Shown: positions 1 through 9,378, counted from the stretch's first letter. The stretch: DNA of 64,000 bases from Hyphomonadaceae bacterium (GCA_013001295.1 JABDMW010000028.1:181382-245381), one strand, 5' to 3'. The notes: generated by a model not told the origin, from the sequence alone. Made by a program: numbers and translations.

Positions 1-55
1 AACGATTGGCCGCTTCTTTCACAGCAGCGCCTGAATTTTCAGTTGATTGCGTCAT
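1..55 (-). CDS. possible start of an unidentified gene running off the window edge
   Basis: Reading leftwards from an ATG at 55-53, an open frame runs at least 18 codons to the window edge and begins MTQSTENSGAAVKEAANR. An in-frame TAA lies immediately upstream of the ATG, so this would be the true start. The only purine-rich stretch upstream is about 15 nt away, which is weak. It would be divergent from gap. The peptide is too short to assign a family, and it may be a chance frame. Confidence 0.35.
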   Translation of the reverse strand, partial: MTQSTENSGAAVKEAANR

Positions 56-244
56 TTAAAGCCGAATCTACCTCTTTCGGCGCAGAATGGCCGATTATTT
101 GCTTTACGCCAAGTCATAAGTTTAAGGAATAGGTGTATACATCTCACTTTATTCAGAACCTTGCTATAGATTTTATAGTCTTTCGGACATATAAGGCCCT
201 CGAATCTTTTGATAAACACCTCAAAATCTCGTTTGGAGACCTCC

Positions 245-1258
245 ATGACACTTCGTATCGCGATCAATGGATTTGGCCGTATTGGCCGGCTAGTGGTCAG
301 ATCTATCGTTGAATACAATCATAACGATGTCGAGATCGTCGCTATTAACAGCCCGGGTGCTCTGGAAACTCAAGCCCATCTCCTAAGTTATGATTCCGTG
401 CATGGCCGATTTATGAATGAAGTGAAAACCGAGCCTGGCATCATGGATTTCGGCAAAGGACCGGTTCGGATTACCCACGAACGTAATCCGGCAGATATTG
501 ATTGGAAGTCACTGGACGTTGATGTGGTCATGGAATGCTCCGGTTTCTTCCGCACAAAAGAAAGCTGCACGCCACACCTAGATGCAGGTGCCAAGAGCGT
601 CTTGATCTCGGCACCGGCCAAAGGTGTGGACAACACCATCGTTTTCGGCGTCAACGAAAATGATCTGAAAGCTGACGATCTCATTGTATCTTGCGCTTCG
701 TGTACAACCAATTGTCTGGCACCCTTAGCCAAAGTTTTGATGGAAAATTTTGGTATTCGCCGCGGATTTATGACAACCATCCATGCGTATACACAAGACC
801 AACGCATTTTGGATAATTCGCATAAGGATTTATACCGCGCTCGTGCAGCCGGGCTAAATATGATTCCGACGTCTACAGGAGCTGCTAAAGCGGTCGGCTT
901 GGTGTTGCCAGGATTAGAAGGTCGCCTGCACGGCAGCGCTGTTCGTGTTCCAACCGCCAATGTTTCAATGGTAGATTTAGCGTTTCAACCGGAACGGGAT
1001 ACAGATGTTGATGAGATCAACGCTGCCGTTAAGAAGGCGTCAGAAAATGAGCTCAAGAACATCTTGGGTTATACTGAAAAAGCCTTGGTATCTTCCGATC
1101 TCAACCACGATCCGCATTCGAGTATTTTTGCGGCTCCGCTTACAAAAGTACTTGAAAACGACCTCGTAAAAGTGGTCTCATGGTATGATAATGAGTGGGG
1201 ATTTGCATGTCGGATGATCGACGTTGCCCGCTCAATGAAATCGGCACAAACCGCTTAA
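245..1258 (+). CDS. gap: glyceraldehyde-3-phosphate dehydrogenase, type I, possibly NADP-using
   Basis: This cytosolic glycolytic/gluconeogenic enzyme oxidises glyceraldehyde-3-phosphate to 1,3-bisphosphoglycerate. The product is 337 aa, the usual length. The start is the ATG at 245, preceded by GGAG at 235-238 (6 nt spacing); an upstream in-frame ATG at 209 has no ribosome site. Visible motifs are GFGRIGR (9-15) of the Rossmann fold, SCTTNC with catalytic C153, and H180 in the TTIHAY segment. In the usual Bacillus numbering (offset 4), the coenzyme-selecting Asp32 is Ser36 here and Pro188 is Ser192. Both changes are seen in NADP-accepting GAPDHs, so dual or NADP specificity is inferred. It is the first gene of gap-pgk-fba. 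Confidence 0.97.
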   Translation: MTLRIAINGFGRIGRLVVRSIVEYNHNDVEIVAINSPGALETQAHLLSYDSVHGRFMNEVKTEPGIMDFGKGPVRITHERNPADIDWKSLDVDVVMECSGFFRTKESCTPHLDAGAKSVLISAPAKGVDNTIVFGVNENDLKADDLIVSCASCTTNCLAPLAKVLMENFGIRRGFMTTIHAYTQDQRILDNSHKDLYRARAAGLNMIPTSTGAAKAVGLVLPGLEGRLHGSAVRVPTANVSMVDLAFQPERDTDVDEINAAVKKASENELKNILGYTEKALVSSDLNHDPHSSIFAAPLTKVLENDLVKVVSWYDNEWGFACRMIDVARSMKSAQTA

Positions 1259-1277
1259 TTACGCAGGTAAGAATAAA

Positions 1278-2495
1278 ATGGTGGATTTTCGAAGACTTGA
1301 AGACGCCCTTGTTGAGGGCAAGCGGGTACTTGTCCGCGTCGACTTCAATGTACCGTGTGACAACGCCGGAAATATCACCGATGATACCCGAATAAGAACC
1401 GCCCTTCCGACAATCAAATATCTTCAAAAAAAAGGCGCCAAAGTTATCCTCATCAGCCATTATGGCCGACCGGGTGGAAAGCACCAAGCGGAGGCCTCCT
1501 TGTTGAAAATAGTGTCGCCACTATCCGATCTTTTAGACACACCTATAGCGTTTGCACCAGACTGCGTCGGCGAAGACGCGTCCCAGGCAGTCAATGATCT
1601 TGAACCAGGAAATGTCCTCTTGTTAGAAAACACGAGATTTCATGTGGGTGAACAGAAAAACCCAAATGGCTTAAAGGGTTACGACCCGGAGTTCGCAAAA
1701 AAACTGGCAAGTTTTGGAGAGATATTTGTGCATGATGCCTTCTCTGTGTCTCATCGTTCACAAGCTTCGACCACTGGCATTGCAGAGACCTTGACCGCCT
1801 ATGCCGGCATGGCAATGGAGCGTGAACTGGATCATATCAGTCAAGCGCTTAACAACCCGAAAAGACCCGTCATGGCCCTCGTAGGCGGTGCCAAAGTTTC
1901 TACGAAAATTGACCTTTTGAAAAACCTTGTCACCAAGCTCGACACACTGGCAATTGGCGGCGGTATGGCCAATACGTTTCTAGCCGCTCAGGGTTTCGAT
2001 GTTGGCGGCTCGCTGTGCGAGCATGATTTGAAAGACACGGCTCTGGCAATACTCCGAGCCGCGAAAGACGCTGACTGCGAAGTGCTTCTCCCTGTCGACG
2101 TCGTGGCTGCCGAAAATTTTGCAGCCCATGCGCCACACCGGGTTTGCAATTTAGACGATGTAGCAGAAAACGAAATGATTCTGGACGCGGGCCCACAGAC
2201 CGTTTCAAAATTATTGGATGCCATCGATCAAAGCCGGACACTGATCTGGAATGGCCCGTTAGGCGCATTCGAACTCGCCCCCTTTGACACATCAACCGTG
2301 GAAGCCGCGAAATACACGGCGCGCCGCGTGCAGGAGCACGGTCTTATTGCGGTTGCAGGCGGCGGCGATACGGTGGCTGCGCTCAAACATGCTGGAGCAG
2401 CTGAAGGATTTACATTTATCTCGACTGCCGGGGGCGCATTCCTTGAATGGATGGAAGGCAAACCCCTGCCCGGCGTTGAAATTTTGAAGAAATAG
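1278..2495 (+). CDS. pgk: phosphoglycerate kinase
   Basis: Transfers phosphate from 1,3-bisphosphoglycerate to ADP in the cytosol. The product is 405 aa, normal for bacterial PGK. The N-terminal substrate-binding signature is present (RVLVRVDFNVP near residue 20), as are the basic-patch segments SHYGRPGG and ENTRFH. The nucleotide domain has LVGGAKVSTKI and the C-terminal Gly-rich loop GGGDT followed by STAGGAFLEW. It starts 19 nt after gap, with GGTAAG upstream of the ATG, so it is probably co-transcribed with gap. Confidence 0.98.
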   Translation: MVDFRRLEDALVEGKRVLVRVDFNVPCDNAGNITDDTRIRTALPTIKYLQKKGAKVILISHYGRPGGKHQAEASLLKIVSPLSDLLDTPIAFAPDCVGEDASQAVNDLEPGNVLLLENTRFHVGEQKNPNGLKGYDPEFAKKLASFGEIFVHDAFSVSHRSQASTTGIAETLTAYAGMAMERELDHISQALNNPKRPVMALVGGAKVSTKIDLLKNLVTKLDTLAIGGGMANTFLAAQGFDVGGSLCEHDLKDTALAILRAAKDADCEVLLPVDVVAAENFAAHAPHRVCNLDDVAENEMILDAGPQTVSKLLDAIDQSRTLIWNGPLGAFELAPFDTSTVEAAKYTARRVQEHGLIAVAGGGDTVAALKHAGAAEGFTFISTAGGAFLEWMEGKPLPGVEILKK

Positions 2496-2522
2496 AAGTA
2501 AGGCTCACGTAAGGAGAATGCA

Positions 2523-3560
2523 ATGAATTTGGAATTATTGAACGAGACTGCGGTTAAAATGGTCACCCCTGGACAAGGGTTGCTGGCAGCCGATGAGTCG
2601 ACTGGAACAATTGGCAAACGAATGGCCTCTATTTCCACAGAAAATAACGAAGAAAACCGGCGTGATTGGCGCGAAATGCTTTTCCGTACCGATAAAGCCA
2701 TGCAAGATCATGTTTCCGGAGTGATTTTATTTGAAGAAACTTTGACACAAATGGCGAAAGACGGGACGCCTCTGGCGGATCTTATCACCAAAAACGACGC
2801 CTTGTTAGGCATAAAGGTCGACAAAGGGGCGAAGCCAATGGCCCTTAAATCGGGTGAGACGATCACAGAAGGTTTGGATGGATTGCGCGAACGGCTTTAC
2901 ACGTATTTCGAACAAGGTGCACGTTTCGCCAAATGGCGGGCTGTGATCGAAATATCCAATCCGGACCACTCATGGAATGCAACGCCTACTTATGGTGCCA
3001 TTAAAGCAAATACGCAGGCCCTAGCCCGCTATGCGGCGCTATGTCAGGAAGCAAACATCACCCCGATTGTAGAGCCGGAAGTGCTGATGGGTGGATATCA
3101 TGGCATCCAGACATGTCACGATGTCACTGAGCAAGTTCTGAAGTCACTTTATGCTGATCTCTATGAGCACGGTGTTAAATTGGAAGGTACTATCCTCAAA
3201 CCGAATATGATTGTTCCAGGCAAACGCTGCCCCACACAATCAAGTGTTGCTGAGATTGCCGAACGCACAATTCAAGTCCTGCAAGACACTGTTCCTTCTT
3301 CCGTGCCGGGCATTGCGTTCCTTTCCGGTGGACAAGACAATATCGAAGCGACGGAAAACCTGGATGCGATCAATAAAATCGGCGGCTTCCCTTGGAAAGT
3401 CACCTATTCCTATGGTCGCGCATTGCAACAGGCAGCACTGTTTGCATGGGGTGGAAAATCAGAAAATTATGATGACGCACAAAAGGCCTTCAATCATCGC
3501 GCCCGCATGAACGGGCTTGCGTCCATAGGTAAATGGGATAGTTCGCTCGAAACAGTATAA
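2523..3560 (+). CDS. fba: fructose-bisphosphate aldolase, class I
   Basis: Reversibly cleaves fructose-1,6-bisphosphate through a Schiff base rather than a metal. The product is 345 aa, matching class I enzymes. The Schiff-base lysine is K226 in GTILKPNM; further class I marks are LAADEST (21-27), FAKWRAV (135-141) and EPEVLM (184-189). None of the zinc-binding histidine motifs of class II enzymes is present. AAGGAG lies 6-7 nt before the ATG. It follows pgk by 27 nt and completes a gap-pgk-fba unit for lower glycolysis and gluconeogenesis. Confidence 0.97.
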   Translation: MNLELLNETAVKMVTPGQGLLAADESTGTIGKRMASISTENNEENRRDWREMLFRTDKAMQDHVSGVILFEETLTQMAKDGTPLADLITKNDALLGIKVDKGAKPMALKSGETITEGLDGLRERLYTYFEQGARFAKWRAVIEISNPDHSWNATPTYGAIKANTQALARYAALCQEANITPIVEPEVLMGGYHGIQTCHDVTEQVLKSLYADLYEHGVKLEGTILKPNMIVPGKRCPTQSSVAEIAERTIQVLQDTVPSSVPGIAFLSGGQDNIEATENLDAINKIGGFPWKVTYSYGRALQQAALFAWGGKSENYDDAQKAFNHRARMNGLASIGKWDSSLETV

Positions 3561-3568
3561 GGTTTTTC

Positions 3569-4303
3569 ATGGCCGATTTCGAGCTGAGACTCAATCCTGA
3601 TCTCGATGCGAAAGCGTTGGCCAAGACGTATGCGGAAGACAATTTCATCTGCATCGAAAACCTATTCCCTGCGGACACCGCCGAAGCAATTTTCCAGGTC
3701 CTTCTGAAAAATACGCCGTGGTATAATGTGCATTCTGACGCAGCTGGTAAGCACAAATACTACACGCAAGCTGAGTGGCAAGCTTTGAGCCCCGATCAAA
3801 AAAAACAAACAATTTCATCGGTTTATCAAAAAGCAAGAGAAGGATTTTCCTATCTTTATTATGTCTACCCCATGGTCGACAATTATGTTGACGGGCTCGA
3901 CCCGGATCTTCCCTTACATGCGATCACCGAGTTTGTGAATTCAGACGAATTTCGAGGTTTCGTGAAAGAAGTGACGAATGAACCGAGCGTGATCAAGCTT
4001 GACGCGCAAGCCACCTACTATGCACCGGGACATTTCCTCAACACACATAACGACATGGGTGTAAATGCTGAACGCCGCGCAGCCTATGTCATGGGGTTCA
4101 GCAAGAACTGGAGAACCGATTGGGGCGGCCAGCTTTTGTTTTTAGATGAACGCGGCAACACGACGTCGGGTGTAAATCCAAAATTTAATTCATTGACAAT
4201 GTTCAAAGTTCCAAGAACACATATCGTCACACAAGTTAGCTCTTTTGCAGGCGGCCCAAGGTTAAGTATCACCGGCTGGCTGCGGGATGACCCAAAAGAA
4301 TAA
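3569..4303 (+). CDS. 2-oxoglutarate/Fe(II)-dependent oxygenase, prolyl-hydroxylase-like
   Basis: Predicted cytosolic non-haem iron oxygenase of 244 aa with a double-stranded beta-helix core. The iron triad is visible as H160-x-D162 (in LNTHNDMG) and distal H218 (in VPRTHIV); R231 in GPRLSITGWLR is placed to bind the 2-oxoglutarate carboxylate. The architecture resembles small bacterial relatives of ribosomal-protein prolyl hydroxylases (Tpa1/OGFOD type). The substrate cannot be read from the sequence. It begins 8 nt after fba, so it shares the glycolytic transcript, and is followed by the FKBP gene after 12 nt. Confidence 0.85.
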   Translation: MADFELRLNPDLDAKALAKTYAEDNFICIENLFPADTAEAIFQVLLKNTPWYNVHSDAAGKHKYYTQAEWQALSPDQKKQTISSVYQKAREGFSYLYYVYPMVDNYVDGLDPDLPLHAITEFVNSDEFRGFVKEVTNEPSVIKLDAQATYYAPGHFLNTHNDMGVNAERRAAYVMGFSKNWRTDWGGQLLFLDERGNTTSGVNPKFNSLTMFKVPRTHIVTQVSSFAGGPRLSITGWLRDDPKE

Positions 4304-4315
4304 GTGGAGAAAATA

Positions 4316-4870
4316 ATGAAGAACTCGATGACTTTAATACTGGCTACGGCGCTTATGGGGCTGTCTGGCTGCGGCGATACGCCGGAAGAGAAAGCGGCCA
4401 AAGAAGCGGCACTAAAGGTATGCCCTCCCAGCGAGGTTTTGTCTGATATATCATCTTATTCAACCGAGATGGCGGCATCGGATCTGGCGCAACCCGAATG
4501 GCTGGCAGCCAACGGTGCTATGGACGGTGTAGTGACAACCGAATCCGGGCTGCAATACCGGGTGAACAAAGCCGGAAATGAAAAAGGTCCGATGCCAGCA
4601 GCGACACAAACCGTACGTGTCAATTATCACGGTCTTCTCCGGGACGGAAACGTATTTGATAGTTCCTATAAGCGCGGTGAAGACATCGAGTTCCCACTCA
4701 ATAAAGTGATTAAAGGCTGGACGGAAGGCGTTGGATTGATGCGCCCTTGCGATGCTTGGACCTTTTATATTCCGTCAGATCTGGCTTATGGGCCGGCAGG
4801 ACGACCACCCGTTATTCCGCCGGCGGCACCGCTCGTATTCCACGTCCAATTGATCGAAGTTTCCGACTAA
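4316..4870 (+). CDS. FKBP-type peptidyl-prolyl isomerase lipoprotein
   Basis: Predicted membrane-anchored prolyl isomerase acting on periplasmic proteins, 184 aa. The ATG at 4316 is chosen because GGAG (4306-4309) sits 6 nt upstream; an in-frame GTG at 4304 has no site. The N-terminus is a lipoprotein signal ending in the lipobox LSGC with C19. The C-terminal ~110 residues form the FKBP fold: GLQYRV opening strand, VRVNYHGLL, DGNVFDSS, VIKGWTEGV, the PSDLAYG segment and a closing LVFHVQLIEV strand. It is the last gene before a strong terminator. Confidence 0.92.
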   Translation: MKNSMTLILATALMGLSGCGDTPEEKAAKEAALKVCPPSEVLSDISSYSTEMAASDLAQPEWLAANGAMDGVVTTESGLQYRVNKAGNEKGPMPAATQTVRVNYHGLLRDGNVFDSSYKRGEDIEFPLNKVIKGWTEGVGLMRPCDAWTFYIPSDLAYGPAGRPPVIPPAAPLVFHVQLIEVSD

Positions 4871-4896
4871 AAAAGGGGCCTCAAGGCCCCTTTTTT
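4871..4896. terminator. intrinsic terminator, bidirectional
   Basis: GGGGCC and GGCCCC arms close on a TCAA tetraloop. The arms are preceded by four A and followed by six T, so the hairpin can end both the gap operon on the + strand and the converging TadG-like gene on the - strand. Confidence 0.9.
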
Positions 4897-4911
4897 ACAC
4901 TCGTTTTTATC

Positions 4912-6249
4912 TTAGTGCGTTAGACGAAGTCTGATCAAGCTTTTCCCAATTGAATCAAAAGCCTGGTTTAATTGCGCGGCATTACTCGCATCAAAATACA
5001 TCGACGACTTTGATGCACAATTGCGCATGAGGTTCTTCGTTGTGGTGTCCGTAATTTCGTATGCAATCGTATAAATTTGTATATCTGACGTTTTGATATT
5101 GTTGCACAAATTGCGGGTTATATTGTTAGCATCGTTGACAGATCCACCCTCATGCCAATCGCCATTTTTCGACTTTGTATTCGCGCCATCGGTCATCAAT
5201 ACAAGCACTTTTTCGGTGTTTGCGGCAAATGGACCTTTCGCCTCTGTCAGTGGCATTTTTGTATCCAGTGTGCGCCATCCCCATGACAGGCCGGATGGAA
5301 TATATGTGTTGCCGCGCGCGCTGAGAGAATCGATCTTGGTTTTCACTTCGGCCAAAGTATTGGTCAACGGCAGGATCTCTTCATTGCATCGTGCATTCAT
5401 AAGACCCGGAATTTTGTTTCCGCCGAAATGAGCCCTTTCATGCCAAGGCGTGTTGCGCGATCCAACGCATCCTCTCCAGACTCGGTTGTTTGTAGGTGTC
5501 CAACAACGCTGAACTTCAGGACCTCTGTCGCAAACCGTTTTCATGCACGAATAAGAAACGCCATCATTTGAACAGGTCGATTGAACTTTACGACAATTGA
5601 TCCGAGTCGATACCATTCGGCACACCTCCGCGCCTGTGCTAAAGCTGTCATCTTCAACGTCCAACCACGGCGCATTACGACGAGATTGGCCAATATTCAC
5701 ATAGTTGGAAAACGGAACAACCGACACTTTGAGCGCATCATTGTCAAACCCGTCGAGCATATCGATCAGGCCGTTGGCGGCGGATTTCAAGCTCGATAGT
5801 TTCGACCCTTTCATCGACCCCGTAACGTCAAGAACGAGCGCGACATTGACCGGCTCGCTCGACGCCAATGGCGCTTCGCTGACAACAGCAATATTTATAT
5901 TGGACCTACCAAGAATACCGCCAAACTTAGTGTCATATTTTGTTGTTACACCGACCTGAACACGACCGTTCGGTGTTAGCGATAATGTCGTGGCATATTT
6001 TGAAGCGTCCCCATTAGCCCCGACATATTGCTCAGCCATTTCTTGCAGTTTCAACTGGTCTGTTTCCCCCGAGCCCGCAGCGGCAAGAACAGCCGAGTCT
6101 GCCGTATTTTGCAGTTTGACTTTCGTCTTATGGGCAAACCCTGTGTCGATTGCGACACCAACGGCCATGAGTATGACGAGGATGCTCACCGCGAACATCA
6201 ATGCTACATTTCCGTCTTTGTTTTTCACTAAACTACTAACCAGTGACAT
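4912..6249 (-). CDS. TadG-like pilus-assembly protein with von Willebrand A domain
   Basis: 445 aa, predicted anchored in the inner membrane with its bulk in the periplasm. The ATG at 6249 has GGAG 6 nt upstream; a longer frame to 6321 lacks a site. After a short basic start there is a Tad/TadE-type segment (DGNVALMF then a hydrophobic helix ending AIDTG, about residues 11-38). A VWA domain follows with the MIDAS motif DVTGS (in ALVLDVTGSMKG) and a later MTDGAN loop. The VWA region carries an insertion with eight cysteines, plus two more near the C-terminus, suggesting disulfides. No other tad genes are in the window, so the link to pili is by family only. Confidence 0.8.
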   Translation of the reverse strand: MSLVSSLVKNKDGNVALMFAVSILVILMAVGVAIDTGFAHKTKVKLQNTADSAVLAAAGSGETDQLKLQEMAEQYVGANGDASKYATTLSLTPNGRVQVGVTTKYDTKFGGILGRSNINIAVVSEAPLASSEPVNVALVLDVTGSMKGSKLSSLKSAANGLIDMLDGFDNDALKVSVVPFSNYVNIGQSRRNAPWLDVEDDSFSTGAEVCRMVSTRINCRKVQSTCSNDGVSYSCMKTVCDRGPEVQRCWTPTNNRVWRGCVGSRNTPWHERAHFGGNKIPGLMNARCNEEILPLTNTLAEVKTKIDSLSARGNTYIPSGLSWGWRTLDTKMPLTEAKGPFAANTEKVLVLMTDGANTKSKNGDWHEGGSVNDANNITRNLCNNIKTSDIQIYTIAYEITDTTTKNLMRNCASKSSMYFDASNAAQLNQAFDSIGKSLIRLRLTH

Positions 6250-6347
6250 TTTCGTCTCCACACTTGAATTCGTTGCGGAGATAGATGCATTTGCGATGCC
6301 AATTGCTATAAATTGTCCCAACTTGGAACACGCAATTAGATTTATGG

Positions 6348-6362
6348 TTAACTAAACCTTAG
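6348..6362 (-). promoter_or_regulatory. near-consensus CtrA-type box upstream of the TadG-like gene
   Basis: On the - strand the sequence reads CTAA-N7-TTAACC, seven of eight core bases of TTAA-N7-TTAA plus the favoured CC. It lies about 100 bp upstream of the start at 6249. Regulation by CtrA is inferred from the motif only. Confidence 0.35.
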
Positions 6363-6389
6363 ACAACACTGTTTACCGAGCGTTTCTTT

Positions 6390-9215
6390 CTATTTTTCGG
6401 GCAAGACTTGAATGCGAACAGCTTTGTTCGGTTTGAAAATTTCCGCGGCCAACGGCTTGATATCGTCGAGTGTCATATTCTTGTACGCGTCTTCGCGAGT
6501 ACGGAAATTGTCAATGTCCCATGAATCGGTCTGGGCATTGCTGATGACGCGCATCCAATATCCGTTATTCTCCAGCGATGTATCGAGATTTTCAAGCACG
6601 GGTTTAATCGCGCGATCAAATTCGTCCTGACTAATATTCCCGGATTGAAAATCGGTGGCGACTTCGTCCAAAACCGTAATCATTTCAGGAACTTTTTCCG
6701 GCGTCAAACCCAATGAAGCGGACATATACCCATAGTCTTTGTAAAACCGGGATCCGTTGCGACCGGCAGACGGTGAGTAAGCAGCCCCCTCTTCTTCCCT
6801 GATCACATCGGTCAGGCGGTTTCCAAATATCGATCGCAAAATACTCATACGGCGATTTCGCATGACATCGGTACCGTCCGGCGCTGGCCAATATACGCGC
6901 AACAATGCCCGATTGGCATCTCCGGAATGGGTCAAAGTAATTGGTTTCCTGGGTGCGTCCGGGAACGTGAGTTGCATCATCTCGGGATAAGATTCATGCC
7001 CCCGTTTTCTTTCGGGCAGTGCGCCAAAAGTGCGCGCAACCTGCTCAACAACAACTTCCTTTTTAATGTCGCCAACAACAGCAATCTCGATCTGTCCGTC
7101 CAACAAGTGCGGGCTGATCCATTCCTTGACGGAATCTATCTCCTCGCCGAGCAATTCTGCCTGATTTGGAATGCCATATCGCGGATCATTTGAGCGCAAG
7201 ATTCTGGAAATATCCCGACTGGCAACACCTGCAGGCGTAGAATCGAGCGTTGGATACCAAGACTCAATATATTTATCGTATCTTGCCTTGGCTTCTTCCC
7301 GGTATCCGGGTGCCAATAACTGGGCGGCCATAAGATTGAACTGATCTTCAAGATCAGACGGAACAGTCGATCCACCCAGTGAAAAGGCCTGCGCACCTAT
7401 GCCGAAACGAACTCCAACGGCTTTTCCGGCCAACAATCTTTGGATTTCATCGGAGCTGTGAGCTTCCAACCCACCTGCGGACATGACATTGTTGGCGAGA
7501 ATTTGCAGTGCTGCCGACTTTTTTGGCATTGAAAAACCACCGTCCCCGACGCTGATCGAAATGTTGACCTGATCCTTGGCAAAGTCGGTCTCTTTAAAAT
7601 TCAAAAGGACATTGTTTTTAAATCGGTACAAATGCGCCCCGATATCTTCAATATAGTTTTCCTCGATGACCTTGCCCGGCGTCCCGAATGATGTGTAAGC
7701 GAATTCTCCATCTACTTTCACAGCATCAGCTGCAACGACGGTTTCACGGCTGGCATCGAATGCCGCCCTTATTTCTTCTTCAGGTTTATCGAGGATTTCA
7801 CTGGTTTGAAGATAAATCAACGGTTCATCAACTTCTGACCACTGGTCTTTAAAACGCTGCCACACATCTTCGACATTAATGTCGTCAACATAAGCCTCAA
7901 ACCGCTCTAGAGACGACGCTGGATGGGTAAACACGCTTTCATTGGAAAATCCATTCAAGATACCGGAAGCCAATGATCCCGTCCTACGGGTTTCAGCTGT
8001 TTGTACCGCGACTTGCAGAGATTTCCGGCTGTTGGCGAGCTGTTCGGCAAGCTCAGCTTCAGAAAACCCAAACTCCAAGGCTTTTCGTAATTCCTGCTCA
8101 CCGACGGCCAGCGCTTTTTTCCAATTTTCTGGTCGGCTCGACATAGACAGGCTGATGATTTCAGCGGTTTCTTGCGCGAATGAGAAGCCTGCACCGCCGC
8201 CAATAAAGTCAGCATCAGATTTCCGGGCGAGACTGGCTAAACGGCGGTTTAAAATCCGGTTTCCAAGCCCGTCAATAAATGCCTCGCGCCGGTTTGTAAC
8301 TGTGTCCTTTTCATCTTCATAGGGTTTGATTGTTGCAAGTGTAATCCGGGTTTGCACTTCTGGATCGGTAAAGTACCCAATATCGCCTTTTCTGATAGGC
8401 GTCGTACCTGCGTCATTAGACGTTCCCGGCTCTCCTACCGCCTGCCAATCTTCAAAAAATTCTGCAATTTTCATCGTTGCATAATCGGTTTCGATATCGC
8501 CGACCAAAACGATGAATGTGTTCTCAGGGCGATAATAGGCTCGATAATAGTCACGAAACAGATCTGCCCCCATGCTGGCCAAGGTCTCATCAGTTCCAAT
8601 CGGTAATCGAACCGATATACGACTGCCTTCGGTGAAAAACTTAAGCGACGCGCGTGACGCCCGTGCGCCCGGACTGTCGCCGCGGCGTTTCTCTGCCTGT
8701 ACAACACCGCGTTCGCGCTCAATTGCCTCTTGGTCTAACAACAAGTTCTCGGCCGTTTCGCGCATAATCATCAATGTTTCGTCGATGATTTCCGCACTCA
8801 CTTCCGGAAGATCCAGTGTATAAACCGTTTCATCAAAACTGGTATAAGCATTGGTATCGGCTCCAAAAGCCAAACCGAACCGCTCTAAACGCTTGACCAT
8901 CTCGCCTTCAGGAATGTTTTTGGAGCCATTGAAGGCCATATGTTCAAGAAAATGTGCGAGCCCCTGCTGCTCATCCGACTCGTTCAAAGACCCCGTCCCA
9001 AACCGCATACGAAGCGCCGCCGTTTTGGTCGGCGTATCATTTTCCATAACAGCGTAACGAACACCATTTGGCAGTTTTCCATATACTACAGACTCGTCTG
9101 CCATCAGGTCGCTTTTCTGATGTGCGAAATCGACAGGCATATCCGCTTGTTTTGGCGAACAATTGACCAAGAAAAAACAAGAAGCGAATGCCGCGACAAC
9201 CAAACCAGTTTTCAT
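6390..9215 (-). CDS. M16 family zinc metallopeptidase (insulinase/PqqL type), lipoprotein or secreted
   Basis: Predicted envelope peptidase of 941 aa. The start ATG at 9215 has GGAG 6 nt upstream; an ATG four codons earlier lacks a site. The signal sequence ends LVNC at C19, a lipobox with an unusual Asn before Cys, so ordinary secretion is possible. The inverted zinc motif H88-F-L-E91-H92 is intact, and the downstream ERERGVVQAEKRR segment supplies the third ligand Glu. The chain has the paired half-domains of M16 proteins: an active first half and a second half near residues 550-900 without the motif. The substrate is unknown. It is divergent from the HAD gene. Confidence 0.9.
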   Translation of the reverse strand: MKTGLVVAAFASCFFLVNCSPKQADMPVDFAHQKSDLMADESVVYGKLPNGVRYAVMENDTPTKTAALRMRFGTGSLNESDEQQGLAHFLEHMAFNGSKNIPEGEMVKRLERFGLAFGADTNAYTSFDETVYTLDLPEVSAEIIDETLMIMRETAENLLLDQEAIERERGVVQAEKRRGDSPGARASRASLKFFTEGSRISVRLPIGTDETLASMGADLFRDYYRAYYRPENTFIVLVGDIETDYATMKIAEFFEDWQAVGEPGTSNDAGTTPIRKGDIGYFTDPEVQTRITLATIKPYEDEKDTVTNRREAFIDGLGNRILNRRLASLARKSDADFIGGGAGFSFAQETAEIISLSMSSRPENWKKALAVGEQELRKALEFGFSEAELAEQLANSRKSLQVAVQTAETRRTGSLASGILNGFSNESVFTHPASSLERFEAYVDDINVEDVWQRFKDQWSEVDEPLIYLQTSEILDKPEEEIRAAFDASRETVVAADAVKVDGEFAYTSFGTPGKVIEENYIEDIGAHLYRFKNNVLLNFKETDFAKDQVNISISVGDGGFSMPKKSAALQILANNVMSAGGLEAHSSDEIQRLLAGKAVGVRFGIGAQAFSLGGSTVPSDLEDQFNLMAAQLLAPGYREEAKARYDKYIESWYPTLDSTPAGVASRDISRILRSNDPRYGIPNQAELLGEEIDSVKEWISPHLLDGQIEIAVVGDIKKEVVVEQVARTFGALPERKRGHESYPEMMQLTFPDAPRKPITLTHSGDANRALLRVYWPAPDGTDVMRNRRMSILRSIFGNRLTDVIREEEGAAYSPSAGRNGSRFYKDYGYMSASLGLTPEKVPEMITVLDEVATDFQSGNISQDEFDRAIKPVLENLDTSLENNGYWMRVISNAQTDSWDIDNFRTREDAYKNMTLDDIKPLAAEIFKPNKAVRIQVLPEK

Positions 9216-9378
9216 AACACACTCCAAACAGGATAATGGGAAACCACACTAAATATCTTTTATGATTATGTGGTGTATTGCACCGGTAAGCGCAAGCCGC
9301 AAATATAGGCCTGTACATTCGCGTATTCGGCGTTAGATAGTGCGCGCGAGCAGTCTACAAAAGAATAACAGGTCGAAA

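Noticed and set aside
52..318. 88-codon - strand frame over the gap promoter and start
   Set aside because: It overlaps the GAPDH N-terminus and its composition is unlike a protein; no ribosome site.
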